DNA of 64,000 nucleotides from Streptomyces spongiicola (GCF_003122365.1 NZ_CP029254.1:5171501-5235500); one strand, 5' to 3'. Shown: positions 26,485 through 35,345, numbered from the stretch's first letter. Made by a program: numbers and translations. Notes: generated from the letters alone by a model not told the origin.

Positions 26485-27452
26485 GGGTGCTGCTGCTCGG
26501 AGCAAACGGATTCCTCGGCCGGTTCGTCGCCGACCGGCTACTGGCCGACCCGGCCGTCCATCTGACCGCGCTGGGGCGCGGCGACGACGCCGACGTACGG
26601 TTCGACCTCGCGGGCGGCAGCCCGGGAGCACTCACCCGGTTCCTGGACGCAGTCCACCCCGGAGTAGTGATCAACTGCGCGGGCACCACCCGCGGAGGCG
26701 CCCGCGACCTCACCCGGCACAACACCGTGGCCGTAGCCACCGTCTGCGAGGCCATGCGCCGCAGCGGCTGCGACGCCCGGCTCGTCCAGCTCGGCTGCGC
26801 TGCCGAGTACGGGCCCTCGCAGCCCGGTTCCTCGACCGCGGAGGACGCGGTGCCGCGCCCCGGAGGGCCGTACGGGGTGTCCAAGCTCGCCGCGACCGAG
26901 CTGGTCCTCGGGTCCGGACTGGACGCCATCGTCCTCCGGGTGTTCTCGCCGGTCGGTCCGGGAACCCCGGCCGGCTCACCGCTCGGCCGCCTGGCCGAGG
27001 CCATGCGCCGCGCGATGCAGTCCGGCGACGGCGAGCTGAAGCTGAGCGGCCTGGGCGTCCAGCGCGACTTCGTCGACGTGCGGGACGTGGCGCGCGCCGT
27101 GCACGCCGCCTCACTCTCCGCCGCGCAGGGCGTCGTCAACATCGGAACCGGCCGCTCCGTGCGGCTGCGTGACGCCGCCGCAGTGCTCGCCCGGGTCGCC
27201 GGGTACGCGGGGACCCTGCACGAGCTGGACGGACCGCCCCCACGCCCCGGTCATCCCGTGATCGGCGCTCCACGGGGCCCGGAGCCCGTCCCGGAACAGC
27301 TGGGCACCGCGCCCTACCCCTACCCCGACGGCTGTGGCAGCTGGCAGCAGGCGGACGTGCGAACCGCCCGCGACCGGCTGGGCTGGCGGCCGCGGATCAA
27401 CCTCGAGGAGTCCCTCGCGGACATCTGGATGGAGGCGGCATGCCGCATCTGA
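26481..27452 (+). CDS. NAD-dependent epimerase/dehydratase (extended SDR)
   Basis: 323 residues, ATG start at 26481. MRVLLLGANGFLGRFVADRL holds the GxxGxxG nucleotide-binding loop. VINCAGTTRGGARD follows, then the catalytic YGVSK at about residue 132. A late NIGTGRSVRLRDAA and LGWRPRINLEESLADI are typical of sugar-nucleotide epimerases and dehydratases. A UDP-hexose 4-epimerase role (supplying UDP-GalNAc or UDP-Gal) would fit the operon but cannot be proved here. It overlaps the next gene by 13 bp. Confidence 0.88.
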   Translation: MRVLLLGANGFLGRFVADRLLADPAVHLTALGRGDDADVRFDLAGGSPGALTRFLDAVHPGVVINCAGTTRGGARDLTRHNTVAVATVCEAMRRSGCDARLVQLGCAAEYGPSQPGSSTAEDAVPRPGGPYGVSKLAATELVLGSGLDAIVLRVFSPVGPGTPAGSPLGRLAEAMRRAMQSGDGELKLSGLGVQRDFVDVRDVARAVHAASLSAAQGVVNIGTGRSVRLRDAAAVLARVAGYAGTLHELDGPPPRPGHPVIGAPRGPEPVPEQLGTAPYPYPDGCGSWQQADVRTARDRLGWRPRINLEESLADIWMEAACRI

Positions 27453-28195
27453 TCAGCACGGACCGCGCACTCTCCGCCACGGGCGCCGACCGGCTCGGTC
27501 TCGGTGTCCCCGGCTACGCACACCCCCTGGTCGCCCCGGCCGAATGGGCCGAGCTGGCCAGACCGGGCACCCCGCTGCACTGGGCCGTCCTCGATGTCGC
27601 GGACGGCCCGGGCAGCAGACCCGACCCCCACTGCCTGGAGGCGGCCGGCAGGCTCACCAACGCCGGAGTCCGGGTGCTGGGCCGCATCGACCTCGCCCGC
27701 GGCGACCGGATGTTCGGTGAGATCGTCTCCGACGCCCATCGCTACCTCGGCTGGTACAAGGTCGGCGGATTCCTGCTGGACCGCTGCCCGGTCGAGCAGG
27801 CCGACCTGTCCCGGGTACGCCGTGCCACGGCCACGCTGGAGGCCGTTCTCGGCGGCGGGCACATCGTCCTGGGCCACGGCGCGCACCCGCACCCCGGATA
27901 CGCGGAGGTGGCCGACCAGCTCGTCACCTTCCGCGGCGCCTGGACCGACTACCGCTGGTCGCAGGTGGCGCAGTGGACCGCCGACCATCCGCCGGAGCGC
28001 TTCGTCCACCTCGTGCACGGGGTACCCCGGACGCATCTGGACGAGGCCATGAGAATCGCCCGCTGGCAGGGAGCGGGAACGATCTTCTTCACCGACCGCT
28101 CCGGCCCGAGGTGGGGACAGATCGGGGCATTCGACTCGTTGCCCGGCTACTGGGACGAAATCGTCTCGCGGATTGGACCGGGTGTCTCGGAATGA
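27440..28195 (+). CDS. Spherulin-4-like (GH135-related) protein
   Basis: 251 residues, ATG start at 27440, overlapping the epimerase gene. The pattern LGVPGYAHPLVAPAEWAELA, AVLDVADGPGSRPDPHCLEA, AGVRVLGRIDLARG and KVGGFLLDRCP matches the spherulation-specific family 4 TIM barrel, to which the fungal Sph3 (GH135, an N-acetylgalactosaminidase) belongs. No signal peptide is visible, so it may act inside the cell or be exported by the neighbouring membrane protein. The usual acidic pair after the GGFLLD strand is altered to DR, so hydrolytic activity is uncertain. Confidence 0.82.
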   Translation: MPHLISTDRALSATGADRLGLGVPGYAHPLVAPAEWAELARPGTPLHWAVLDVADGPGSRPDPHCLEAAGRLTNAGVRVLGRIDLARGDRMFGEIVSDAHRYLGWYKVGGFLLDRCPVEQADLSRVRRATATLEAVLGGGHIVLGHGAHPHPGYAEVADQLVTFRGAWTDYRWSQVAQWTADHPPERFVHLVHGVPRTHLDEAMRIARWQGAGTIFFTDRSGPRWGQIGAFDSLPGYWDEIVSRIGPGVSE

Positions 28196-28214
28196 GAGGG
28201 CGCGTGGCAGTGTT
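28189..28214 (+). promoter_or_regulatory. Sigma-R (SigR)-type promoter of moeZ
   Basis: GGAAT (28189-28193), an exact 18-base spacer, GTT (28212-28214). It overlaps the stop of the spherulin-like gene and lies 48 bp before the moeZ start. A perfect match to the Streptomyces SigR consensus. Confidence 0.8.
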
Positions 28215-28261
28215 ACAGCGAGCACAACCGTATTGACGCAACCACCAACGACGGAGTCCCC

Positions 28262-29440
28262 GTGTCGCTGCCACCCCTGGTCGAGCCGGCCGCCGAGCTC
28301 ACCGTAGACGAGGTCCGCAGGTACTCCCGCCACCTGATCATCCCGGATGTCGGGATGGACGGGCAGAAGCGGCTGAAGAACGCAAGGGTGCTCTGTGTGG
28401 GTGCCGGTGGTCTGGGCTCGCCGGCGCTGATGTACCTGGCGGCGGCCGGCGTCGGCACGCTCGGCATCGTCGAGTTCGACGAGGTGGACGAGTCGAACCT
28501 GCAGCGCCAGATCATCCACAGCCAGTCGGACATCGGCCGGTCCAAGGCCGAGTCCGCCCGCGACAGCGTCAAGGGCATCAACCCGTATGTGGACGTCGTC
28601 CTCCACGAGGAGCGGCTCGAGGCCGACAACGTGATGGACATCTTCGGCCGGTACGACCTGATCGTCGACGGCACGGACAACTTCGCCACCCGGTACCTGG
28701 TGAACGACGCCTGCGTGCTGCTCGGCAAGCCGTATGTGTGGGGGTCGATCTACCGATTCGACGGCCAGGCCTCGGTGTTCTGGTCCGAGCACGGCCCCTG
28801 CTACCGCTGCCTCTACCCGGAGCCCCCGCCGCCCGGCATGGTGCCGTCCTGCGCCGAGGGCGGCGTACTGGGCGTGCTCTGCGCCTCCATCGGCTCCATC
28901 CAGGTCAACGAGGCCGTCAAGCTGCTCGCCGGCATCGGGGAGCCGCTGGTCGGCCGGCTGATGATCTACGACGCACTGGAGATGCAGTACCGCCAGGTGA
29001 AGGTCCGCAAGGACCCCGACTGCGCGGTCTGCGGAGAGAACCCCACCGTCACCGAACTCATCGACTACGAGGCGTTCTGCGGCGTCGTGTCCGAGGAGGC
29101 ACAGGAGGCCGCGCTCGGTTCCACGATCACTCCGAAGCAGCTCAAGGAGTGGATCGACGACGGCGAGAACATCGACATCATCGACGTCCGCGAGCCGAAC
29201 GAGTACGAGATCGTCTCGATCCCCGGGGCGCGGCTGATCCCGAAGAACGAGTTCCTGATGGGCGGCGCCCTCCAGGACCTCCCACAGGACAAGAAGATCG
29301 TCCTGCACTGCAAGACGGGCGTCCGCAGTGCGGAGGTCCTCGCGGTCCTCAAGTCGGCCGGTTTCGCCGACGCCGTGCACGTCGGCGGTGGCGTGATCGG
29401 CTGGGTCAACCAGATCGAGCCTGGGAAGCCGGTCTACTAG
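28262..29440 (+). CDS. moeZ: Adenylyltransferase/sulfurtransferase MoeZ
   Basis: 392 residues, GTG start at 28262. The E1-like domain has GAGGLGSPAL (ATP site), the IVEFDEVDESNLQRQ pattern and two CxxC zinc pairs (CYRC, CAVC). The C-terminal rhodanese domain (about 285-392) carries the active cysteine in LHCKTGVRSAEV. MoeZ adenylates C-terminal Gly-Gly of sulfur carriers (MoaD/ThiS/CysO-like) and moves sulfur to them, serving molybdopterin, thiamine and cysteine pathways. A sigma-R-type promoter suggests induction by thiol-oxidative stress. Confidence 0.95.
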   Translation: MSLPPLVEPAAELTVDEVRRYSRHLIIPDVGMDGQKRLKNARVLCVGAGGLGSPALMYLAAAGVGTLGIVEFDEVDESNLQRQIIHSQSDIGRSKAESARDSVKGINPYVDVVLHEERLEADNVMDIFGRYDLIVDGTDNFATRYLVNDACVLLGKPYVWGSIYRFDGQASVFWSEHGPCYRCLYPEPPPPGMVPSCAEGGVLGVLCASIGSIQVNEAVKLLAGIGEPLVGRLMIYDALEMQYRQVKVRKDPDCAVCGENPTVTELIDYEAFCGVVSEEAQEAALGSTITPKQLKEWIDDGENIDIIDVREPNEYEIVSIPGARLIPKNEFLMGGALQDLPQDKKIVLHCKTGVRSAEVLAVLKSAGFADAVHVGGGVIGWVNQIEPGKPVY

Positions 29441-29442
29441 GG

Positions 29443-29565
29443 GTGTCGCGAAAGTAGCCCCGTCCGCCCGCAGGGCGGGGCCCGCGGTGTCCGGCACGCG
29501 GCTCCCGTCGCCCTTCGGGCACGGGAGCCGCCCCGGCGCCGCGCTGTCGGAGTCATCCGAGTGAA
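29443..29565 (+). repeat. MITE-like repeat element, copy 3
   Basis: Begins GTGTCGCGAAAG 3 bp after the moeZ stop, then CCCCGTCCGCCCGCAGGGCG, GGGCCCGCGGTGTCCGG. The middle is replaced by a TTCG-loop hairpin, and the end, GCGCTGTCGGAGTCATCCGA, also occurs in modified form in copy 4. The right terminal repeat is not recognisable. Confidence 0.7.
29499..29530. terminator. Hairpin with TTCG tetraloop after moeZ
   Basis: CGGCTCCCGT pairs with ACGGGAGCCG, extended by GCCC/GGGC around a TTCG loop. It lies inside repeat copy 3 between convergent moeZ and the hydrolase gene, so it may terminate both. Confidence 0.75.
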
Positions 29566-29759
29566 TCACTTCACACCGGTCACCTGGAGCGGACTTCCAG
29601 CGGACTTCCAGGGGAGCCGGCCGTCGAGGCCGGCCCCCTCGCCGCACCCGGCCCCGGACTGGCGGATGACCGGGAGGACCGTCGTCCCGACCGTGCTGCC
29701 CGCCCGCGGCCGTCCGGACCCGTACCCGGGTGGCGCTGAGCGGGCGCGGGAGCGGGCGT

Positions 29760-31307
29760 CTAACCGCAGGTCACGCCGTCCTCCGGAACCTTGCCCTCCA
29801 GCAGGTAGCCGTCGACGATGCCTGTCACGCATCCGTTCGACGGGGTGTAGCCGCCATGGCCCTCGCCCTTGTTGGTGAGCAGGACGCCGACGCCCTCGCC
29901 CAGTTCGTCCGCCATCCGCCGGGCCCCCTCATAGGGGGTCGCCGGGTCGCCGGTCGTGCCCACGAGCAGGATCGGGGCCGCGCCCTTCGCGCTGGTATCG
30001 GGGGTCCCGTCCTCACCGGGGACCGGCCAGTCGGCACACCATCCCGCCGTGTCCCAGGCCAGGAAGGGTCCGAACACCGGGGATATCCGCTCGAACTCGG
30101 GCAGCAGGGCCTTCGCCTCGGCGGGGGTCGGGCGCTGCGCGTCGTCCACGCACGATATCGCCCGCTGCGAGTGACTCTGCGTACCGTAACCGCCGTCCGG
30201 CCCACGGTCGTTGTAGGAGTCGGCAAGAGCCAGCAGCTTCGTTCCGCGGCCCCGCCCCTCCGCCTCGTCGAGGGCCGCCGTCAGATCGGGCCACATGCTC
30301 TCGGAGTAGAGGGGAAGCACGATTCCGGTGAGTGCCAGGCTCTGGTTCAGCTCGCGGCCGTAGCCCGCCGGCAGTGGCTCCTCGTCGATCCGCGCCAGCA
30401 GCGCCGCTATCCGGGCCGTGCCCCGCCGAGGGTCCTCGCCCCTGCTGGTCAGGTAGTTGTCAAGGGCGCGCTGGAAACCGGTGGTCTGGTTGCGGGCGTG
30501 CCCCACCGTGTCAGCCGTCGGGTCGACCACGGCGTCCAGCACCATCCGCCCCACGTTCCCCGGGAAGAGATGGGCGTATGTGCCGCCGAGCTGGGTGCCG
30601 TAGGAGATGCCGAAGTAGTTGAGCCTGCGGTCGCCCAGGACATGGCGGAGGACATCCATGTCCCGCGCGGCGTTCGCCGTGCCGACATGCGCGAGGAGTT
30701 CCCCGGAACGGCGCTCGCAGCCCTTGCCGAAGTCCCTGGCGTCCGCGAAGTAGGCCGCTTCCTCCGCTGCCGTGTCGGGGGTCAGGTCGACGCGGTCGGC
30801 GGCCGCCTCCATGTCCTCGTCGTCGCGGCAGACCACGCCCGAACTCGCCGACACCCCGCGCGGGTCGAAACCCACCAGGTCGTAGCGCGAGTTGAGCTTC
30901 TCGTACTCCGCTGCGGCCCGGGGCAGCAGGCCGACGCCGGACACTCCGGGGCCGCCGAAGTTGAACAGCAGCGAGCCGAGCCGCCCGCCGTCGCCCCGCG
31001 CCGGGCGGCGGACCAGTGCGATGGAGATCGTCTTGCCGTCCGGGGCGGCGTAGTCGAGCGGGACCCGCACCGAGGCGCAGGTCCAGCCCTCCGCATCCGC
31101 GCAGGGCGCCCACCGGGGCCGCTGGTTCGCGAGCGAGCCGGGAAGCCCCACGGCCGCGTCGCCAGGCCTCACCGGGACGGACGCGGAGGCCGCGGGGCGG
31201 CCCCTGCCGTCCCCGCCCGCACCACCTTCCGCGTCACAGGCGACCGCCGCCCCGCCTGTCAGCACCAGCGCCACCGCCGCCGCGGCCGGTCCCGTACGCA
31301 ATGACAT
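29760..31307 (-). CDS. Secreted tripeptidyl-aminopeptidase-like alpha/beta-hydrolase (lipoprotein)
   Basis: 515 residues from the ATG at 31307; in-frame ATGs lie further upstream. The signal peptide ends GGAAVAC, a lipobox-like site near residue 24, so it is probably membrane-anchored outside the cell. The oxyanion loop is NFGGPGVSG, the nucleophile GISYGTQLGG, the acid GTTGDPATPY, and the histidine GEGHGGYT. The C-terminal TAP-like domain is present. Members remove tripeptides from extracellular proteins. The paralogue lies directly upstream on the same strand. Confidence 0.9.
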   Translation of the reverse strand: MSLRTGPAAAAVALVLTGGAAVACDAEGGAGGDGRGRPAASASVPVRPGDAAVGLPGSLANQRPRWAPCADAEGWTCASVRVPLDYAAPDGKTISIALVRRPARGDGGRLGSLLFNFGGPGVSGVGLLPRAAAEYEKLNSRYDLVGFDPRGVSASSGVVCRDDEDMEAAADRVDLTPDTAAEEAAYFADARDFGKGCERRSGELLAHVGTANAARDMDVLRHVLGDRRLNYFGISYGTQLGGTYAHLFPGNVGRMVLDAVVDPTADTVGHARNQTTGFQRALDNYLTSRGEDPRRGTARIAALLARIDEEPLPAGYGRELNQSLALTGIVLPLYSESMWPDLTAALDEAEGRGRGTKLLALADSYNDRGPDGGYGTQSHSQRAISCVDDAQRPTPAEAKALLPEFERISPVFGPFLAWDTAGWCADWPVPGEDGTPDTSAKGAAPILLVGTTGDPATPYEGARRMADELGEGVGVLLTNKGEGHGGYTPSNGCVTGIVDGYLLEGKVPEDGVTCG

Positions 31308-31413
31308 CCGTGCCCCCGTGCATCTCCCGATCCGTTCCACCTGCTGCGCCATCCTAGGCGCCGTCACTGACAGTGACCATGGGTGCCGTCCGTGGACGCG
31401 GCCCGGCCGGCCG

Positions 31414-33165
31414 TCAGCGGCAGACGGTCCCGGATGCCGGTACCTTCCCGTTCAGCAGATACCGGTCCACCGCTTCCGCCACGCACTTGTTGCCGCTGTT
31501 GTAGGCACCGTGTCCCTCGCCCTCGTACGTCAGCTCGACCCCGACCCCCTCGCCGAGCGCCTCGGCCATGGCCCGGGCGCCCTCGTACGGGGTCGCCGGG
31601 TCACCGGTGTTGCCGATGACGACGATCGGGGCGGCGCCGGGCGCGCTGACGTCGGGCGTCTCCCACTGCCCGGGCACCGGCCAGTGCTTGCAGCCCATCA
31701 GGCCCCAGCCCAGGTAGTCGCCGAAGACCGGCGACGCCTTCCGGAACTCGGGGAGCCGCGCCTTGGTCTGGTCCAGGGAGTAGCGCTCCTTGAAGTCGAC
31801 GCAGTTGATCGCGGCGTTGGCGGCCTGGAGATTGCTGTACTGCCCCTCCCTGTTGCGTCCGTTCATCGCGTCGGACAGCGCGAGCAGCAGGGAGCCGTCA
31901 CCTCCGTCCGCCTCGTCGAGCCCCTGCTCCAGCAGCGGCCAGTACTCCTTGGAGTACAGGGCCTGGGCGATGCCGTTGGTGGCCTGGGTCTGGGTGAGTT
32001 CACGGTCGCCGATGCCCGGGATAGGCTGCTTCTCCAGCCGGTTCTGGAGGTCGATGACGAACTGCTGGATCTCCTCGGGGGTGCCGCCCGGCAGCTGGCA
32101 GGCGTCCCCACGCGCGACGCAGTCCTCGGCGAAGTTGGTGAACGCCAGCTGGAAGCCCCTGGCCTGGCCGAGCGAGCCCTCCACCGCGGTGCTGGTCGGG
32201 TCGACTACGGCGTCGAACACCGCCCGTCCGACGTTCTTCGGGAAGAGGTGGGCGTAGACGCCGCCGAGTTCGGTTCCGTAGGAGATGCCGAAGTAGTGCA
32301 GCCTGTCGTCACCGAGGACCCGGCGCATCAGATCCATGTCCCGGGCGGCGTTGGTGGTGCCGACGTAGGGCAGGTCCGGCCCCGAGTTCTCCTCGCAGGC
32401 GGAGCCGTACCGGCTCAGGTTCTCGCTGTACGCCTTCTCCTCGGCGCTGTCGTCCGGGGTGGCGTCCTGGGCGTAGTACGCGTCCAGCTCCTTGTCGTCG
32501 AGGCACTCGACGGGCTGGCTGCGGCCCACCCCCCGAGGGTCGAAGCTCACCAGGTCGTAGCGGGCGCGCAGCCGCTCGAAGTCCGCCGCCGCCGCGGGCA
32601 GGGTGCTGACCCCCGAGCCGCCGGGCCCGCCGAAGTTGAAGATCAGCGAACCGATCCGGTTCGCCTGGTCTCGGGCCTTCGCCCGGATGAGGGCCAGCTC
32701 GATGGTCTCGCCACCGGGCTTCGCCCAGTCGCGCGGAACCTCCATGAACGAGCACTCCCACGCGGTGCCGCCGGGCAGTGGCGAGGGCGCGGTGCCGCCG
32801 CCCTCGGCCTCCGAGGGCGCGGGGCACGGCCTCCAGTCGAGGCTCTGGCCGGCGAGATCCCGGTCACCCTGCTCCCCGTTCCCGCCTCCTCCGTCACCCT
32901 CCGAGCAGCCCGCGGTGACCAGGAGCGTGGTGGCGATGCCGGCGGCGAGCAGGGTCCCGACGCGCCGCGCGGCTCCGCCGCGGCGTCCGGGACTCCCGGT
33001 GAGATGGGTGATGACCGGCGCCCCCTGCGCGGCGCCGTCCCGGCGAGGGGGGGCAGCGGACCGGTGCGGGCCGGGCGCCTCCGGAGGGCCCGGGGCGTCG
33101 TGGTCCCGGCCGTCGCCGCCGGGATCGGGGCCGGCAGCGGGACGACCGGCGGGGGAGGTCGGCAT
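31414..33165 (-). CDS. Secreted tripeptidyl-aminopeptidase-like alpha/beta-hydrolase (lipoprotein), paralogue
   Basis: 583 residues from the ATG at 33165. A long Pro/Gly-rich cytoplasmic leader precedes a membrane segment ending LLVTAGC (lipobox-like, near residue 85). Catalytic elements match the downstream paralogue: NFGGPGGSG, GISYGTELGG, GNTGDPATPY, GEGHGAYN. The two genes are about 106 bp apart and probably arose by tandem duplication. The unusual leader length may mean that the true start lies further downstream, but no better start codon was found. Confidence 0.88.
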   Translation of the reverse strand: MPTSPAGRPAAGPDPGGDGRDHDAPGPPEAPGPHRSAAPPRRDGAAQGAPVITHLTGSPGRRGGAARRVGTLLAAGIATTLLVTAGCSEGDGGGGNGEQGDRDLAGQSLDWRPCPAPSEAEGGGTAPSPLPGGTAWECSFMEVPRDWAKPGGETIELALIRAKARDQANRIGSLIFNFGGPGGSGVSTLPAAAADFERLRARYDLVSFDPRGVGRSQPVECLDDKELDAYYAQDATPDDSAEEKAYSENLSRYGSACEENSGPDLPYVGTTNAARDMDLMRRVLGDDRLHYFGISYGTELGGVYAHLFPKNVGRAVFDAVVDPTSTAVEGSLGQARGFQLAFTNFAEDCVARGDACQLPGGTPEEIQQFVIDLQNRLEKQPIPGIGDRELTQTQATNGIAQALYSKEYWPLLEQGLDEADGGDGSLLLALSDAMNGRNREGQYSNLQAANAAINCVDFKERYSLDQTKARLPEFRKASPVFGDYLGWGLMGCKHWPVPGQWETPDVSAPGAAPIVVIGNTGDPATPYEGARAMAEALGEGVGVELTYEGEGHGAYNSGNKCVAEAVDRYLLNGKVPASGTVCR

Positions 33166-33240
33166 GCCCCCATCCTGCGGCCCGGCGCGGCGCTCCGCCT
33201 GTCGGCGGCGGCCCGCCGGGGCCGGGCGGGCGGCACCCCG

Positions 33241-33278
33241 GCCCACCGGAGGGCTCCGGCGGAGGCCCTCCGGTGGGC
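33241..33278. terminator. Perfect 13-bp stem-loop
   Basis: GCCCACCGGAGGG (33241-33253) pairs exactly with CCCTCCGGTGGGC (33266-33278). It lies downstream of the MHYT gene, on the path toward the peptidase gene. Confidence 0.75.
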
Positions 33279-33282
33279 CGGC

Positions 33283-33330
33283 GAGCCCCCGGACGAGGGG
33301 TCACCCGGCAGCCCCCTCGTCCGGGGGCTC
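33283..33330. terminator. Perfect 18-bp stem-loop
   Basis: GAGCCCCCGGACGAGGGG (33283-33300) pairs exactly with CCCCTCGTCCGGGGGCTC (33313-33330), 4 bp from the previous hairpin. Together they form a strong double terminator between two minus-strand genes. Confidence 0.8.
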
Positions 33331-33697
33331 GGCGTACGCCTGGTCAGCCGGTCGGGCGGGCGGCACCTGGTGAGACGGGCAGCCGGTCGGGCAGTCGGGC
33401 GGTGAGCCGGTGAGCCGGTGAGCCGGTCGGGCGGTGAGCCGGTGAATCGGTGAATCGGTCATGTCGGCCGACCGGCTGGCTCGGGCTTCGCCGGAACTCG
33501 AAGCTCCGGGGCCCTACCCGGTCTGCGGTGGCCTGCCGGCACCCCCGGAGAGGACCACCGGCAAGCGAGGCTCGGCCACCGAGCCCGGCCCGGGAACACG
33601 CCCGGGCCGGGTCCGGGTCCGGTGCCGGCGCCGGCCCGGGCTCCCCCGACGCCGGCCACCCGGACGGGAGCGCCGGTCACCAGGACGGGAGCGCCGG
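33331..33697. repeat. Gene-free region with GAGCCGGT-type repeats
   Basis: At about 33380-33460, units of GGTGAGCC, GGTCGGGC and GGTGAATC are repeated in tandem. The remainder up to the MHYT stop has no recognisable content apart from a short ACCAGGACGGGAGCGCCGGTC doublet at about 33665-33710 that runs into the gene end. Confidence 0.6.
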
Positions 33698-34597
33698 TCA
33701 CCAGGACTGATAGGGCGAGGGGTGCTGTCCGGAGGACGGGTAGGACGACGGGTACTGCCCCGGCTGCTGTGCCGGGGTGCCGGTGCCCGGGCCGGGACCG
33801 TGCGGTCCGGAGGCCGGCCGGTCCCAGCTGTCGCGGTCGCGGTCGCGGTCGTTGTCGTTGTCGTTGTCGCCCAGCATCATGTCGGGGTCGAACATGACGA
33901 TCACGGCGGCGACCAGGAGCGCGGCGAGCGGACCGGCGAGCATGAGCAGGAGAAAGCCCATCAGACCCGTGGGTGACTGCGAGGCCACGGTCTGGCCGTC
34001 GAGGTGGACGGAGACCGCGGCCATGCCGGTGTAGTGCATGCCGGTCACGGCCACTCCCATGACCAGGCTCGCGCCCAGGCTCGCCCACAGTCCGTGGATG
34101 GAGACCGCCGCCCACAGCGCCGCGGTGGCGGCCACGACGGCGATCACGACCGACAGCACCACGGTGGGGGTGTCGTAGTGGAGGGCGCCTGCGGTGTGCA
34201 TCGCGGACATACCGAGGTAGTGCATGGCCGCCACACCGAGTCCGGTGATCGTACCGGCCACGGCCAGGTTCACCGGTGAGCCGCCCCGGTAGCCGACGAG
34301 GAACACGCCGACGGCGACGACCGCGATGGCCACCGCCAGGCTGAGCAGCGTTCTCGTGGTGTCGTAGCTGACCAGCGCCCCCTGGATGCTGAAGCCGATC
34401 ATGGCGACGAAGTGCATGGTCCAAATGCCGCAACCGATCGACACGGCGCCCAGTGCCAGCCACTTGGCTCGGCCGCGCGGTCGCCGCAGTGAGCGTGTCG
34501 TGCACCGCAGCCCCAGCGCCGCGCCGAGGCATGCCATCAGATAAGCGGATACGGGGGTTATCGCGCCGTAGTGGAAGTTGGAGATCGTGGCGGTCAT
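33698..34597 (-). CDS. MHYT-domain membrane sensor protein
   Basis: 299 residues, ATG start at 34597, with GGGAGGA upstream. Seven membrane segments; three repeats of the metal-binding motif occur as TMHFVAM, AMHYLGM and GMHYTGM. MHYT domains are proposed to sense O2, CO or NO through a copper site. No output domain (GGDEF/EAL/kinase) is attached. The C-terminal tail has DNDNDNDRDRDRDS, encoded by a TCGTTG/TCGCGG microsatellite, then a Pro/Gln/Ser-rich end. Confidence 0.92.
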   Translation of the reverse strand: MTATISNFHYGAITPVSAYLMACLGAALGLRCTTRSLRRPRGRAKWLALGAVSIGCGIWTMHFVAMIGFSIQGALVSYDTTRTLLSLAVAIAVVAVGVFLVGYRGGSPVNLAVAGTITGLGVAAMHYLGMSAMHTAGALHYDTPTVVLSVVIAVVAATAALWAAVSIHGLWASLGASLVMGVAVTGMHYTGMAAVSVHLDGQTVASQSPTGLMGFLLLMLAGPLAALLVAAVIVMFDPDMMLGDNDNDNDRDRDRDSWDRPASGPHGPGPGTGTPAQQPGQYPSSYPSSGQHPSPYQSW

Positions 34598-35345
34598 TCA
34601 GGGTCCTCCCCATATATGTGACGGCGGGATGTGTATGGCGGGCGGATGGGGGCGGCGGCGGGAAGTGTGCGACGCGCGATGTATGGGGCGGCGGGTGGCA
34701 CCGCCGATGAGGTGTCCCGGCGCGAGGGTGCGGCGTGTGCTCCTGCCGGGCCCCGACGGGGCCGGGTCCGGCCGCGGGTGGGAGAAGGGCGCGCGGGTCT
34801 CCGGTCGGAGAGCCGCAGCGGCTGGGGATCGATCGCCAGGTCCTCCACCCAGGTGTTCGCGTCAGCTCGGCCGGTGATGCCGAACCGCACACAAGTCGAG
34901 CCAGGCAAGACGAGAACTAGTCAAAGAACGATCAGATCCCGCCATCTGGCCGAGTTGTGGGCTATTCAAGCACAGAATGTGCACACCTCCTCCTCGTTCG
35001 GTCATCACTTAACCGAACTGAGAGGGTCGGCCGTGCCGGGTGCCGGGTGCCGGGTGCCGGGTGCCAGATGCGGGGTGCGCGGGGTGCCGGGTGCGGGGAG
35101 GGCGGGGAGGACCCCGTGTGACTGCCGCCGCGCTGTCCCGCACAAGGAGGGCGACTGCGGTACCGCCGCCGCGACCCCCGTTCCCGCCGCCGTCGGTGGC
35201 TCCGAGAGCGGCCGACGTCTTCCGCCGAGGGCCGGGCGTCGTCGAGTTCCGGGCGTTCCCGGGTGCGGTGCGGCAGCCGGGCGCCGTCGGTTCCGGGACC
35301 GCTGCTGTGATCCGGCGGCCGCAGGGTCCGACGGCGCACCGACCC
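34598..35345. other. Gene-free region upstream of the MHYT gene
   Basis: No credible gene on either strand. 34890-35030 is markedly A/T-richer than its surroundings and probably carries the promoter of the MHYT gene. At 35034-35075, TGCCGGG is repeated in tandem. Confidence 0.5.

Noticed and set aside
27320..29647. 775-codon minus-strand frame across the spherulin-like gene and moeZ
   Set aside because: Spans two well-supported plus-strand genes; composition is a mirror image of MoeZ.
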